Source of the DNA: Aeromicrobium duanguangcaii
GTDB taxonomy: Bacteria; Actinomycetota; Actinomycetes; Propionibacteriales; Nocardioidaceae
NCBI RefSeq assembly: GCF_024508295.1
Contig: NZ_CP101990.1
Span: 868,001-932,000, forward strand
DNA length: 64,000 nt
Direction: 5' to 3'
In this document: piece by piece, positions 23,645 to 32,256 of the stretch
Layout of the letters: the number at the start of each line of letters is the position of its first letter
Position numbering within the stretch: position 1 is the first letter of the stretch
The notes under the pieces: generated by a model
Told to the model about the DNA's origin: nothing
Seen by the model: only the letters and a program-made list of their open reading frames with translations
The model's database searches: none
Position numbers and translations under genes: made by a program

Positions 23645-23941
23645 ATGTGCCGAAACATCCGCGTGCTCCACAACTTCGAGCCGGCGACCACGGACGACGA
23701 GGTCCGCGAGGCCGCGCTGCAGTTCGTGCGGAAGGTCAGCGGCTCGACGCGCCCCTCGCAGGCGAACGCCGAGGCGTTCGACCGGGCGGTCGACGAGATC
23801 GCGCACGCCACCCGCCACCTCCTCGACGACCTCGTGACGAACGCGCCGCCGAAGACCCGTGAGAACGAGGCGATCAAGGGGCGCGAGCGGCACGAGAGGC
23901 GGATGGAGCGCGAGGTTCGCAACCGGACCGCCTCCGCCTGA
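23645..23941 (+). CDS. DUF2277 family protein
   Basis: 98-aa protein beginning MCRNIRVLHNFEPATTDDEVREAA, the signature start of DUF2277. It is helical and charged, with a basic C-terminus (GRERHERRMEREVRNRT). No molecular function is known. It is a leaderless gene standing between the VOC gene and the DUF4389 gene. Confidence 0.88.
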   Translation: MCRNIRVLHNFEPATTDDEVREAALQFVRKVSGSTRPSQANAEAFDRAVDEIAHATRHLLDDLVTNAPPKTRENEAIKGRERHERRMEREVRNRTASA

Positions 23942-24009
23942 CCCCCTCCGTCTCCCGCTTGCCGACCACGCGAACGCAGGGACGATGGAGGAAAAGGAGT
24001 TGATCCGCC

Positions 24010-25479
24010 ATGACGGTCACGACGCCCGAAGGTCCCGCCAACCCGGGGGAGACGGTGACCGCTCCGCCGGCGCCCGACTCCTACTATCCGGTCCACGTCG
24101 AGGGCGACCTCGACCCGAGCCTCAGCCGCGGACTGTGGATCGTCAAGTGGATCCTGCTGATCCCGCACTACATCGTGCTGGGGCTGCTGTGGGTGGCCTT
24201 CTGGGTCACGACCGTCCTGGCCTTCTTCGCCATCTTGATCACCGGTCGCTTCCCGCGCTCGCTGTTCGACTTCAACGTCGGCGTCCTGCGGTGGTCGTGG
24301 CGCGTGGCCTTCTACGGCTACCACGCCCTCGGCACCGACCGCTATCCGCCGTTCACGCTGGCCGAGCGGCCCGACTATCCCGCCCGGTTCTGGGTGGACT
24401 ATCCCGAACGCCTGTCGCGAGGGCTCGTGCTGGTGAAGTGGTGGCTGTTGGCGATCCCGCACTTCGTCGTCGTGGCCTTCCTCATGGGCTCGTATGACGG
24501 CAACACGATCGGCGACGACCAGGTCCCGTTCGTCGGCCTGGGGCTGATCGGCTTCCTCGTGCTGGTCGCTGCCGTGGTGCTGTTGTTCCAAGGGCACTAC
24601 CCCCGGCGACTGTTCGACCTCGTCGCGGGCTTGGATCGTTGGACCTTCAGGGTTGCCGGCTACGTGTCCCTCATGACCGACCGCTACCCGCCGTTCGCGC
24701 TGGACCAAGGGGGACGAGATCCGGCTCCCACCCCCGCCGGCGGGGCGGTGGCAGCGCACGCCCGGGCCCGCTGGTCGGTCGGCCGGACGATTCCGCTCGT
24801 CGTCGGCTCCGTGCTGGTGATGACCTCGCTCGTCATCGCCCTGGCGGGACTGGCGCTGGCCGTGTTCGACGTGTCCGAGGAGGACGACGACGGGTTCCTC
24901 ATGACCAAGCACGAGCCGCTGCGGAGCAACTCCTTCGCGATCGCCTCGGAGAGCCTGAGGCTGCACCTGGACGGTGAGGCCGCCCGGTTGCCGGAGGCGA
25001 TCACCGGAGACGTCCGGCTCAACGCCGACAGCGTGACCGGACGCCCGATCTTCATCGGCATCGGGCCCACCGCGGACGTCGATCGCTACCTCTCCGGGGT
25101 CGGCCACGACACGCTGGTGGGGCTGGACGACGAGGACGATGAGGCGAAGTACCGCGTCACGACGGGCGGCCCGCCGCCGACGGCGCCCACGGGCGAGCGG
25201 TTCTGGGACGTGCAGGACGCCGGCGTGGAGGACGTGCAGATCACCTGGACTCCGAAGGACGGTGACTGGACCGTCGTCGTGATGAACGCGGACGGCACGC
25301 CCGTGGTCGACACCCGCATCGCCGCCGGCGCCGAGTTCCCGATCGTGGCCGCCTCGGTCGTCGCCCTGCTGGTCACAGCCGGCGTCGCCTTCCTGCTCGG
25401 CATCGTGTTGATCGCCGTGTCCATCTGGATGGTGTCCCGCGAGCTGAGCCGCCACCACGAGGAGAGGAGCGCATCATGA
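24010..25479 (+). CDS. DUF4389 domain membrane protein
   Basis: 489 aa. Two tandem DUF4389-like membrane modules (about 25-115 and 130-225), each with an aromatic helix pair and a repeated R(R/S)LFDxxxG...RW(S/T)(W/F)R...TDRYPPF motif. A linker and another helix (about 255-285) follow, then an extracytoplasmic domain (about 300-440) and a final helix (about 450-475). A GGAGGAAAAGGAG ribosome region precedes the ATG. It overlaps the flavodoxin gene by 4 bp. The internal repeat suggests duplication. Function unknown. Confidence 0.85.
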   Translation: MTVTTPEGPANPGETVTAPPAPDSYYPVHVEGDLDPSLSRGLWIVKWILLIPHYIVLGLLWVAFWVTTVLAFFAILITGRFPRSLFDFNVGVLRWSWRVAFYGYHALGTDRYPPFTLAERPDYPARFWVDYPERLSRGLVLVKWWLLAIPHFVVVAFLMGSYDGNTIGDDQVPFVGLGLIGFLVLVAAVVLLFQGHYPRRLFDLVAGLDRWTFRVAGYVSLMTDRYPPFALDQGGRDPAPTPAGGAVAAHARARWSVGRTIPLVVGSVLVMTSLVIALAGLALAVFDVSEEDDDGFLMTKHEPLRSNSFAIASESLRLHLDGEAARLPEAITGDVRLNADSVTGRPIFIGIGPTADVDRYLSGVGHDTLVGLDDEDDEAKYRVTTGGPPPTAPTGERFWDVQDAGVEDVQITWTPKDGDWTVVVMNADGTPVVDTRIAAGAEFPIVAASVVALLVTAGVAFLLGIVLIAVSIWMVSRELSRHHEERSAS

Positions 25480-25991
25480 GCGCACTGGTGATCTACGAGT
25501 CCTGGTGGGGGAACACCCGCGCCATCGCCGAGGCGGTGGCCGAGGGGCTCGGACCCGACGTGCCGGTCGTCGACGTCATCGCCGCGCCCGCGCCCCTGCC
25601 GCCGGAGCTGGAGCTGCTGGTGCTCGGCGGCCCGACGCACGCCTTCTCGATGAGCCGCGACGCGACCCGCAAGGACGCGGTCGAGCACGGAGCGCCACCG
25701 GGACACATCACCCGGGGAATCCGCGAGTGGCTCGACGACCAGGAAGGGCGTGACGACATCGACGTGGCCACGTTCGACACCCGCGTCGCGAAGGTGCGCC
25801 GGCTGCCCGGGTCCGCGGCGAAGGCGGCGGCCCGGTCGGTGAAGAGGCACCACCTGGGGCGGTTGATCGACGAGGAGAGCTTCTACGTCGAGGACAGGGA
25901 GGGCCCGCTGCTCGACGGCGAGCTCGAGCGCGCCCGCGACTGGGGCGCCTCCATCCTGAGCCGGCACGGCGGGCTGTCGCCGGGCGTGTGA
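25476..25991 (+). CDS. flavodoxin family protein
   Basis: 171 aa. The FMN phosphate loop is YESWWGNTRAIAEAVAEGL (about 7-25), and a second flavin-binding loop is VLGGPTHAFSMSR (about 49-61). The C-terminal half is basic and less conserved. It is translationally coupled to the DUF4389 membrane protein through an ATGA overlap, which hints at a membrane-associated redox pair, although no electron partner is visible. Confidence 0.85.
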   Translation: MSALVIYESWWGNTRAIAEAVAEGLGPDVPVVDVIAAPAPLPPELELLVLGGPTHAFSMSRDATRKDAVEHGAPPGHITRGIREWLDDQEGRDDIDVATFDTRVAKVRRLPGSAAKAAARSVKRHHLGRLIDEESFYVEDREGPLLDGELERARDWGASILSRHGGLSPGV

Positions 25992-25997
25992 GAAGTC

Positions 25998-26013
25998 CCA
26001 CCCCGTCGGGTGG
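25998..26013 (+). terminator. short hairpin after flavodoxin gene
   Basis: CCACCC and GGGTGG form a 6-bp stem with a 4-nt loop 6 bp after the stop. There is no T tract, so it is a weak candidate. Confidence 0.3.
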
Positions 26014-26046
26014 AACGCGTGATGCTGCTGGGACGTTCTTCCTCAC

Positions 26047-26643
26047 GTGAGCGATCTGTTGAAGCTGTCCCCCGAAGCCCAGGACCTGCTGTTCCGCGAG
26101 GCCCGAACCGCCAACTCCTTCACCGACGAACCGGTGAGCGACGAGCAGGTCGAGGCGATCCAGGACCTCGTCAAGTACGGCCCCACGGCGATGAACTGCC
26201 AGCCGCTGCGCGTCATCCTCGTCCGCAGCGACGACGCCCGCGCCCGGCTGCTCAAGCACATGTCCGACGGCAACCGGGTCAAGACGGCCACGGCCCCGCT
26301 CGTGGCGATCCTCGCCGCCGACACGAACTTCAACGAGAACCTGCCCCAGGTCTTCCCCCACGCGGAGGGCGCCAAGGACTGGTTCCCGGATCCCGAGGCC
26401 CGCGAGGCCATGGCGCGCCTCAACGCCGGCCTGCAGATCGGCTACTTCCTGATGGGCGTGCGCGCCGCGGGCCTGGCCGCCGGCCCGATGACCGGCTTCG
26501 ACGCCGCCGGGATCGACGAGGACCTGCTGGCCGGCACCGGCTTCAAGGCAATGGTCGTCGTCAACATCGGCCACCCCGGTGAGAACGCCTGGTTCGACCG
26601 CCTGCCGCGCCTTGAGCACGAGCAGGTCGTCACGACGCTCTGA
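26047..26643 (+). CDS. malonic semialdehyde reductase-like nitroreductase (RutE/HadB type)
   Basis: 198-aa FMN-dependent nitroreductase-fold protein. It starts LLKLSPEAQDLLFREARTANSFTDEPVSDEQ and has KYGPTAMNCQPLRVILV (FMN site), an AAGLAAGPMTGFD loop, and the closing VVNIGHPGENAWFDRLPRL. These match the RutE/HadB subgroup that reduces malonic semialdehyde to 3-hydroxypropionate in uracil breakdown. No other rut genes are present here, so the physiological substrate may differ. The start is a GTG. Confidence 0.85.
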   Translation: MSDLLKLSPEAQDLLFREARTANSFTDEPVSDEQVEAIQDLVKYGPTAMNCQPLRVILVRSDDARARLLKHMSDGNRVKTATAPLVAILAADTNFNENLPQVFPHAEGAKDWFPDPEAREAMARLNAGLQIGYFLMGVRAAGLAAGPMTGFDAAGIDEDLLAGTGFKAMVVVNIGHPGENAWFDRLPRLEHEQVVTTL

Positions 26644-26655
26644 GTCCGGCAGGAC

Positions 26656-27711
26656 TCAGGGGAGCGGCGGAGCGTCCACCGCCTCGGGACCGTGCCCACG
26701 CCGGGTGACCTCGGCGCGAGCGCGGTCGATGCCGCCGTGCTCGAGCGCCGCGACGTCGGACTCGCCCTCCCAGACGACGACGCCCCGGCGCCGGACCGTG
26801 ACGCGCATCCGGGCGCCGAGGTGCTCGATCGCACCGGGCACGTTGCGCCGCTCGAACGGCAGCGGGACCGGGAGGACGTGGGCGCTGGCGAGGCTGCCCG
26901 ACCCCTCGACGTCGATGCTCCACTGGGCGCTGCGCCCGTGCAGTGACCAGCGCTCGTCCGTGACGTCGGCGTGCACCGGCGACACCACCGGGTCGCCGAG
27001 CCGGACGAGTCGTCCGCCCGGCAGCAGGACCACGAGCGCGGTCACGGTCGTGCGAAGCGGCCCTGCGGTGACCTCGCCTCCGGCGAAGGCGACGCACACG
27101 GCCGGGTCCTCGAAGCCCTGCGCCTGGCCCCACCACCACGAGTCGGGGAAGCCGCCCTTGCCCCAGTTCTTCTCGGCGTAGACCGACCAGCCGTCCAGCT
27201 CCCAGATGTCGTTCCCGACGGTGACCTCGCCGCGCGCCGAGCCGCCGAGGAGCCACGGGTGCCAGTACTGGTTCAGGCCCGGGACGGACTGGAAGACGCT
27301 CGAGCCGCCGACGCTGCGGCGCGGCCACGGCACCGGGTCGGTGATCGCGACGTCGACGCGCGCGTCCGGACCGAGGTCGACGTGCAGGCGGTCCGAGGAG
27401 CCGCGGAAGGCGATCCCGGAGACCACGCCCAACCGGTCCTCCTCGGCGTGACCCTCGGGGTGCACCGTCGTGCGCAGGAAGCCGGTCGGGTGCGCCGCGA
27501 GTCCCAGCGTCGACCAGGTGCCGTCCGCCGCCCGGTTCACGCCGTCCAGGGCGATGACGACGCGACCGGTCGCGGGGTCGGTGAAGCGCCAGAAGTAGCC
27601 CTCCATCGCGACACCGTGCGCGGGCAGGGGGTCGCCGAACGGTCGATCGGCGCCGCTCGCCCGGTACGCGCGACGCAGTGAGGTCAGGGTGTCTCGGACC
27701 AGCGGGATCAT
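26656..27711 (-). CDS. tocopherol cyclase-like / CrtC-like lipocalin-fold protein
   Basis: 351-aa protein with the tocopherol cyclase-type motif EKNWGKGGFPDSWWWGQAQGF (positions about 166-186; key residues K, N, W, FP, WWWGQ). An N-terminal EGYFWRFTDPATG strand matches the same fold. The C-terminal region is beta-rich. Homologues cyclise or hydrate isoprenoid chains, but distant bacterial members are uncharacterised. The frame runs far upstream only as antisense. ATG 27711 was chosen, with CACAGT 6 nt before it. Divergent from the EthD-like gene. Confidence 0.75.
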   Translation of the reverse strand: MIPLVRDTLTSLRRAYRASGADRPFGDPLPAHGVAMEGYFWRFTDPATGRVVIALDGVNRAADGTWSTLGLAAHPTGFLRTTVHPEGHAEEDRLGVVSGIAFRGSSDRLHVDLGPDARVDVAITDPVPWPRRSVGGSSVFQSVPGLNQYWHPWLLGGSARGEVTVGNDIWELDGWSVYAEKNWGKGGFPDSWWWGQAQGFEDPAVCVAFAGGEVTAGPLRTTVTALVVLLPGGRLVRLGDPVVSPVHADVTDERWSLHGRSAQWSIDVEGSGSLASAHVLPVPLPFERRNVPGAIEHLGARMRVTVRRRGVVVWEGESDVAALEHGGIDRARAEVTRRGHGPEAVDAPPLP

Positions 27712-27816
27712 GTCAGCACTGTGGCAGCACGTCGCCGTGGGCGCATCTGGCGTCGGTTCGACACCGGTGCCCGTCGTGCTCATAGTGGAAGTACCGGGGG
27801 ATCTGGGGGGATCACG

Positions 27817-28608
27817 ATGGCCGGTGCAGGAAAGCGCGGTGCGGTCGAGCGGCCGATGCACTCCACGAAGCCACTCGCGCTCTCGCTCCTGCTCTGGGTG
27901 GCCGACGGCGTCCGGCGCGAGCAGAGCATGCGGCGTTGGAAGAGCACGCATGCGGACCTCACCACCGCGACACCTGGGCGGGAGGAGTACCGGCAGCTCC
28001 ACGTGGCACAGGACAGTCCCGGGCTCTGGCCCGCGATTCCCGGGGTCGAGACGCAGATCCCGCCTGACACCAGGGTCGACGGCGTCGCGGAGGTGACGTA
28101 CGCGTCGCTGGCCGCCGCCTGGCGCGGCCGGGGCCTCGCAGCCGACGCCCGCGAGGACGAGGTCCACAACTTCCGGCGCTCCCTGCTCTATGCCGGGCCC
28201 CCGCATTCGACCCGGTGGTACGACGTCGCCGGGTCCGTCGACACGCGGATCTGGCTGTACGTCCTGCTGCGCCGCCGGCCCGGCGTCTCCCCGCGGGGGC
28301 TCCGGGACTTCATGCGACACGGGCTCATCGACGACCTGTACGGGGCCGGCACGCTGACCGAGCTGCGGACCCACGTCTTCCTGCCTTGGCGCAGGGCGCT
28401 GTGGAACAGCCCGCGCGTCGCCCACGACAACCCGCGCGACCAGCGCTTCCACGCCTCGATCAGCCTCGGGTTCGGCGATCGGGAGACGCTGCAGGAGTTC
28501 CTTTCCGGGCCCGTGCCCGAGGTCCTGGCCGTCGGGCTGATGAGTCACGCCGCCGCCGTGCACGCCTACGACGCGACCGTCCACCGCTTCGTGTCCGACG
28601 GGAACTGA
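27817..28608 (+). CDS. EthD-like tandem dimeric alpha-beta barrel protein (tentative)
   Basis: 263-aa protein of uncertain family. Two halves seem related in layout: residues about 30-140 (WKSTHADLTTATPGREEYRQLH...FRRSLLYAGPP) and about 145-250 (WLYVLLRRRPGVSPRGLRDFMRHGLIDDLY...FHASISLGFGDRETLQEFL). Each ends in an aromatic/acidic strand-helix pattern as in EthD-type ferredoxin folds. The ATG follows a GGGGGGA ribosome site; CATAGT (27781-27786) is a likely -10. Divergent partner is the tocopherol-cyclase-like gene, so the two may act in one pathway. The family call is a guess. Confidence 0.6.
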   Translation: MAGAGKRGAVERPMHSTKPLALSLLLWVADGVRREQSMRRWKSTHADLTTATPGREEYRQLHVAQDSPGLWPAIPGVETQIPPDTRVDGVAEVTYASLAAAWRGRGLAADAREDEVHNFRRSLLYAGPPHSTRWYDVAGSVDTRIWLYVLLRRRPGVSPRGLRDFMRHGLIDDLYGAGTLTELRTHVFLPWRRALWNSPRVAHDNPRDQRFHASISLGFGDRETLQEFLSGPVPEVLAVGLMSHAAAVHAYDATVHRFVSDGN

Positions 28609-28669
28609 CCTCGCGAGCGCCCCCGCTCCTCTAGGCTCCGGGCAGCGAGGCCGACCCGGAGGACGATCG

Positions 28670-29467
28670 ATGAGCGCGTTGCACCGTGCCCGACAGCTGC
28701 AGCCCGGCTCGACCGTGCGCTGGGACAGGCTGGAGCGCGATGCGTTCTCGGCACATCCGGAGGTGCTCGCCGGGCCGAAGTCGGGCAGCTCGGGCCCGCC
28801 CAAGCCCCGGGAGTGGCTGTTGCTCGCCCCACTGGGACTCCTCGCCGCGGTGGTGGCCGGCGCCCCCATCTGGGGATACGTGGCGATCGCCGCTGACGGC
28901 AGCCGGTTCGCCACCGCCGCACCCGACTCGGACCCCTCGGTGACGATCGCCGTGGCGGGATCCTTCTATGCCTGTGCCCTCGTCGTGGTGCTGTCACACA
29001 TCGTCATCTGGCTCCGGAACGGACGCCCGAAGGCGCGCATGGACCTGGGATACTTGGGGATCACCGCGGTGCTCGGTGCGATGACGACGCTGTCGGTGTG
29101 GCGTCGCGGCACCGCGGGCGGGGTCGAGACGTGGGACCGGTGGATCATCCCCGTCGTCCTCGCCACCGTGGTGAGCGGTGTCCACGCATGCGTCCTGCTC
29201 GTCATCAAGCTCCGCCACGAGGCGTCCAGCGCCCTGTCCCTCGAGGGCAGTGACGCCCTCGACGCGCGCACCGCCCGCGCGGCCGAGCTCGACGACGCCG
29301 AACAGACGACGATCCGAGCCGACCTCGACGCCGCGATCGCCGATCTCGAGCGGCGGGGCATCATCACCACCGCCGTCGCCGCACGTGCCCGGAGCCTGGA
29401 CCTCGGCGCCTTGGCGCTGACGATGATGAGCCGGAATCGGGGGACGGGCTCAGCGAGGTTGCCGTGA
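28670..29467 (+). CDS. hypothetical four-helix membrane protein
   Basis: 265 aa. A cytosolic N-terminus of about 45 residues is followed by four hydrophobic segments (about 48-72, 90-112, 122-140, 155-178), then a charged C-terminal helical domain with TIRADLDAAIADLERRGIITTAVAARARSLDLGAL. GGAGGA precedes the ATG and TAGGCT (28632-28637) is a possible -10. No family is recognised. Confidence 0.7.
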   Translation: MSALHRARQLQPGSTVRWDRLERDAFSAHPEVLAGPKSGSSGPPKPREWLLLAPLGLLAAVVAGAPIWGYVAIAADGSRFATAAPDSDPSVTIAVAGSFYACALVVVLSHIVIWLRNGRPKARMDLGYLGITAVLGAMTTLSVWRRGTAGGVETWDRWIIPVVLATVVSGVHACVLLVIKLRHEASSALSLEGSDALDARTARAAELDDAEQTTIRADLDAAIADLERRGIITTAVAARARSLDLGALALTMMSRNRGTGSARLP

Positions 29468-29492
29468 CGCTGCGCCATGGCGAGCATGAGGG

Positions 29493-30320
29493 ATGACCAC
29501 GCCGACCCCTCGGACGCTCGCCCGGGGCCTGCTGGTCGTGGTGCTGGTCGTCGGAACGGGGGTCGCCGTGCTGTGGGCGCTGCAGCGTCAGCTGATCTAC
29601 TTCCCCGACACGGCACCCGTGCCTGCAGCGGCCGACGCCGTGACGGGTGGGCGTGACGTCACGCTGCGGACCGAGGACGGGCTCGAGCTGGATGCCTGGT
29701 TCGTGCCGCCCTCCGGTCAGGACACGGCCATGGCGGTGCTCTTCGCTCCGGGCAACGGTGGCAACAGGTCCGGCCGGGCCGAGCTCGCCGAGGAGCTGAG
29801 TCGGCGGGGCCTGGCCGTGTTGCTGATGGACTACCGCGGGTACGGCGGCAATCCCGGCACGCCGGGGGAGGAGGGCCTGGCGGCCGATGCCGACGCGGCG
29901 GTCGAGGCGCTCCGAGACCTCGGGTACCCGCCGGAGCGGACGATCTTCTTCGGCGAGTCCCTCGGCACCGGTGTGGTCGCCGCACTGCAGACCCGGACCA
30001 CGCCCGCGGGCGTCGTGCTGCGCTCGCCGTTCACCGAGCTCTCCGACGTCGGCGCCCACCACTACCCGTGGCTGCCCGTGCGGTGGCTCCTGCGGGACCG
30101 GTTCCCGGTCGTCGAGCACCTGGCCGTGAGCGAGGTGCCGGTCACGGTCATCCACGGCGATCGCGACTCCGTCGTGCCGACGAGCCTCAGCGTGCGGGTG
30201 GCCGACGAGACCCGCGTGCTGGCGGAACGACTCGTGCTGACCGGCGACCACAACGATCCCGTGATGTTCGGACCCGAGGTCGCGGACGCGGTCCTGCGCC
30301 TGGCCGAGCGCGTGGGGTGA
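29493..30320 (+). CDS. alpha/beta hydrolase (BAAT/bem46-like) with N-terminal anchor
   Basis: 275-aa serine hydrolase with a single N-terminal hydrophobic helix (about 10-35), suggesting membrane attachment. The catalytic set is visible: nucleophile elbow FGESLGTG (Ser about 153), acid in VIHGDRDSVVPTSL, and histidine in TGDHNDPVMF. MDYRGYGGNPGTPGEEG is typical of bem46/ABHD13-like proteins. Substrate unknown. Confidence 0.85.
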   Translation: MTTPTPRTLARGLLVVVLVVGTGVAVLWALQRQLIYFPDTAPVPAAADAVTGGRDVTLRTEDGLELDAWFVPPSGQDTAMAVLFAPGNGGNRSGRAELAEELSRRGLAVLLMDYRGYGGNPGTPGEEGLAADADAAVEALRDLGYPPERTIFFGESLGTGVVAALQTRTTPAGVVLRSPFTELSDVGAHHYPWLPVRWLLRDRFPVVEHLAVSEVPVTVIHGDRDSVVPTSLSVRVADETRVLAERLVLTGDHNDPVMFGPEVADAVLRLAERVG

Positions 30321-30324
30321 GGGC

Positions 30325-30564
30325 TCAGCCCATCTTGTCGACCCAGTGGGTCAGCCGTCCGTCCTCGCCGACCTCGTGGAACGCGGGCGGACCGGGCACC
30401 GGATCCTCGCGCAGGGCCGCGATCACCTCGGCCGGCCCGTGCAGGCGCTCCTCGACCGCCGTCACCCACACGACGTCGGGGGAGAGGGACGCTTCGAGCC
30501 GGTTCCAGTCCCGCCGCTCGATGAGGCTCAGGATGTTCCCGACCGCCGGGACGAACTCAGCCAT
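30325..30564 (-). CDS. small NTF2-like (SnoaL) protein
   Basis: 79 aa, with VGNILSLIERRDWNRLEASLSPDVVWV resembling the first helix and strand of NTF2-like folds, and a short C-terminal strand (AFHEVGEDGRLTHWVDKMG). It is shorter than the usual 110-140 aa, so it may be a minimal or truncated member. It follows the mycothiol-dependent enzyme gene by 15 bp on the same strand. Low certainty of function. Confidence 0.6.
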   Translation of the reverse strand: MAEFVPAVGNILSLIERRDWNRLEASLSPDVVWVTAVEERLHGPAEVIAALREDPVPGPPAFHEVGEDGRLTHWVDKMG

Positions 30565-30579
30565 GTGTTGTCACCCGGG

Positions 30580-31206
30580 TCATCGCAGGCGCTCGGCGAG
30601 CGTCACGACGCCCGCGCCGTCGAGGTCGTCGAGCGCGGCCGTGCGCCCCGAGAGCGCAAGAAGCACCGACAGCGCCGGGCCGCTGACGAGGGGACCGTCG
30701 CCCAACTCGAGCTCGGCGTCGGTGGCGGTGACGCGGACCGCCGACAGATGGTCCTTGGCCCCGCCGAGGGATCCCGGCGTGCGCACCTGCGAGTGGATGG
30801 CGCGCAGCACGGCCTCCTGCGGGTAGACGTGCTCGATGCCCAGCGGCCGGCGGATGTCCTCGCCGTGGACGACCTCCTCGACGAGCCGGCTGTCCAGTGG
30901 CGCCGGCGGTGTCGCGGTGCTGTCCGCGGCGGCTCGGAGGCGATCGAGCGTCTCGGCCGGCGTCCGGCCGCGACGTCGTTGGATCCCGCGCTCGTTCAGG
31001 GCGTGGAAGTCGAACCGCGCGCGCAGCAGCGCCGCGACGAAGTGCCGCCGCGTGGTGAGCGCGCTGTCGACGAGGTGCGCGGTCACGTCGTGGACCGTCC
31101 AGCCCGGGCAGAGCGAGGGCGTGTCCCACGCCGCGGGCGACACCTGGTCCAGATCGGCGATCAGGGCTCGGCGCTCGGCATGAACCAGCGGCCACACATC
31201 CGACAT
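30580..31206 (-). CDS. maleylpyruvate isomerase family mycothiol-dependent enzyme
   Basis: 208-aa MDMPI/DinB-fold protein. The metal-ligand helix pattern is visible in CPGWTVHDVTAHLVDSALTTRRHF (about 35-58) and VEEVVHGEDIRRPLG (about 110-124), the three histidines of the family. Members use mycothiol as cofactor, so this supports an actinobacterial host. The ATG at 31206 has GGGAG 5 nt upstream; a GTG at 31212 is the longer alternative. The NTF2-like gene follows. Confidence 0.85.
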   Translation of the reverse strand: MSDVWPLVHAERRALIADLDQVSPAAWDTPSLCPGWTVHDVTAHLVDSALTTRRHFVAALLRARFDFHALNERGIQRRRGRTPAETLDRLRAAADSTATPPAPLDSRLVEEVVHGEDIRRPLGIEHVYPQEAVLRAIHSQVRTPGSLGGAKDHLSAVRVTATDAELELGDGPLVSGPALSVLLALSGRTAALDDLDGAGVVTLAERLR

Positions 31207-31288
31207 CTGCACTCCCGGCGTCTCGAGGTTCGTTCCTCACGCTAGACCTCGATCACTGCGTCCGTCCCCGGGCCTGCGACAGTGAGAC

Positions 31289-31939
31289 ATGGCTCTTCCG
31301 CAGGACCACGCCGAGCCGCTGGTGCTGGCGTACCCGTTCACGGGCCGGTGGATGGCGCGCAACAGCCCCGCCCGGCGCGTGCCGAGCCACGGGACGCACC
31401 TGATGGGCACGACCTACGCGATCGACTTCGTCGGCGTCGACGCGCGGGGCCGCTCGGCGCCGTGGTCCTGGCGCGCGGCCCTGGCCACCGAGCCGCCGGG
31501 AGCGTTCGTCGGCTTCGGTCGGCCGATCCTGGCTCCCTGCCCGGGGCGGGTGGTCGTCGTCCACGACGGCGAGCCGGACCAAGTCGCCCGGCGCTCACCC
31601 GTCGCCGGCGTGCCGTACCTGCTGCGCCAGGCCGAGCGCGTGCGCGGAGGCCCGCCCGCCATCGCGGGCAACCACGTGGTCGTCGCAGTGAGCGATGCCG
31701 GGCCGTTCGTGTTGCTGGCGCACCTGCGCGCGGGATCGACCCGCGTCACCGTGGGCGATCACGTGGGCGCGGGCGACGTCCTCGGGGACTGTGGCAACTC
31801 CGGCAACAGCATCCAGCCGCACGTGCACGTCCAGGCCACCGACAGCCTCGACTGGCAGCGGGCCCGCGGGCTCCCGATCGGATTCGTCGGAGCCCACGGC
31901 CCCGGCCTGCCCGCCGAGTCGCAGATCGTCACGGCCTGA
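31289..31939 (+). CDS. M23/LytM domain protein without signal peptide
   Basis: 216 aa of LytM (M23) fold. The first zinc motif is seen as HGTHLMGTTYAIDF (HxxxxxxxxxxD; about residues 35-48) and the C-terminal HxH motif as QPHVHVQ (about 178-184). ILAPCPGRVVVVHDGEP and GNHVVVAV are the usual flanking strands. M23 peptidases cleave peptidoglycan cross-bridges outside the cell, but no signal peptide or anchor is visible here, so it may be intracellular, non-classical or mis-started. Confidence 0.8.
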   Translation: MALPQDHAEPLVLAYPFTGRWMARNSPARRVPSHGTHLMGTTYAIDFVGVDARGRSAPWSWRAALATEPPGAFVGFGRPILAPCPGRVVVVHDGEPDQVARRSPVAGVPYLLRQAERVRGGPPAIAGNHVVVAVSDAGPFVLLAHLRAGSTRVTVGDHVGAGDVLGDCGNSGNSIQPHVHVQATDSLDWQRARGLPIGFVGAHGPGLPAESQIVTA

Positions 31940-31949
31940 GCCGCGAGGG

Positions 31950-32186
31950 TCAGTCCTCCGGCAGCCCGGCGAACGACTTCTTCATGTCGTTGTACCAACC
32001 GAGCGACTTCTTCGGGTGGCGCCAGCGACCCTTCATCGCGTCGCGCGCCTCCTGATGGGTCGCGTCCCCGGCCTTCTCGGCGTCCTTGAGGTGCTGGTCC
32101 TGGGCGGCGATGACGTCGTCGGCGGTCTCGCCGCGGTGCGCGAGCTCGCAGGGGCCTCCGAGCTGGCGACAGGTCATGGTCTTCAT
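31950..32186 (-). CDS. DUF1059 family protein
   Basis: 78-aa protein with MKTMTCRQLGGPCELAHRGET at the start, the DUF1059 signature with two cysteines (6 and 13). The C-terminal half is lysine rich (GRWRHPKKSLGWYNDMKKSF). An AGGAG ribosome site lies 7 nt before the ATG. It lies downstream of the ECF41 sigma gene on the same strand and may share its transcript. Function unknown. Confidence 0.85.
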   Translation of the reverse strand: MKTMTCRQLGGPCELAHRGETADDVIAAQDQHLKDAEKAGDATHQEARDAMKGRWRHPKKSLGWYNDMKKSFAGLPED

Positions 32187-32256
32187 GGCTTCTCCTCTTT
32201 CCGGTGCGGTGCGGTGCTGTGTCCTGATGACGATCGAGGCGGTCGATGTGTGACCG

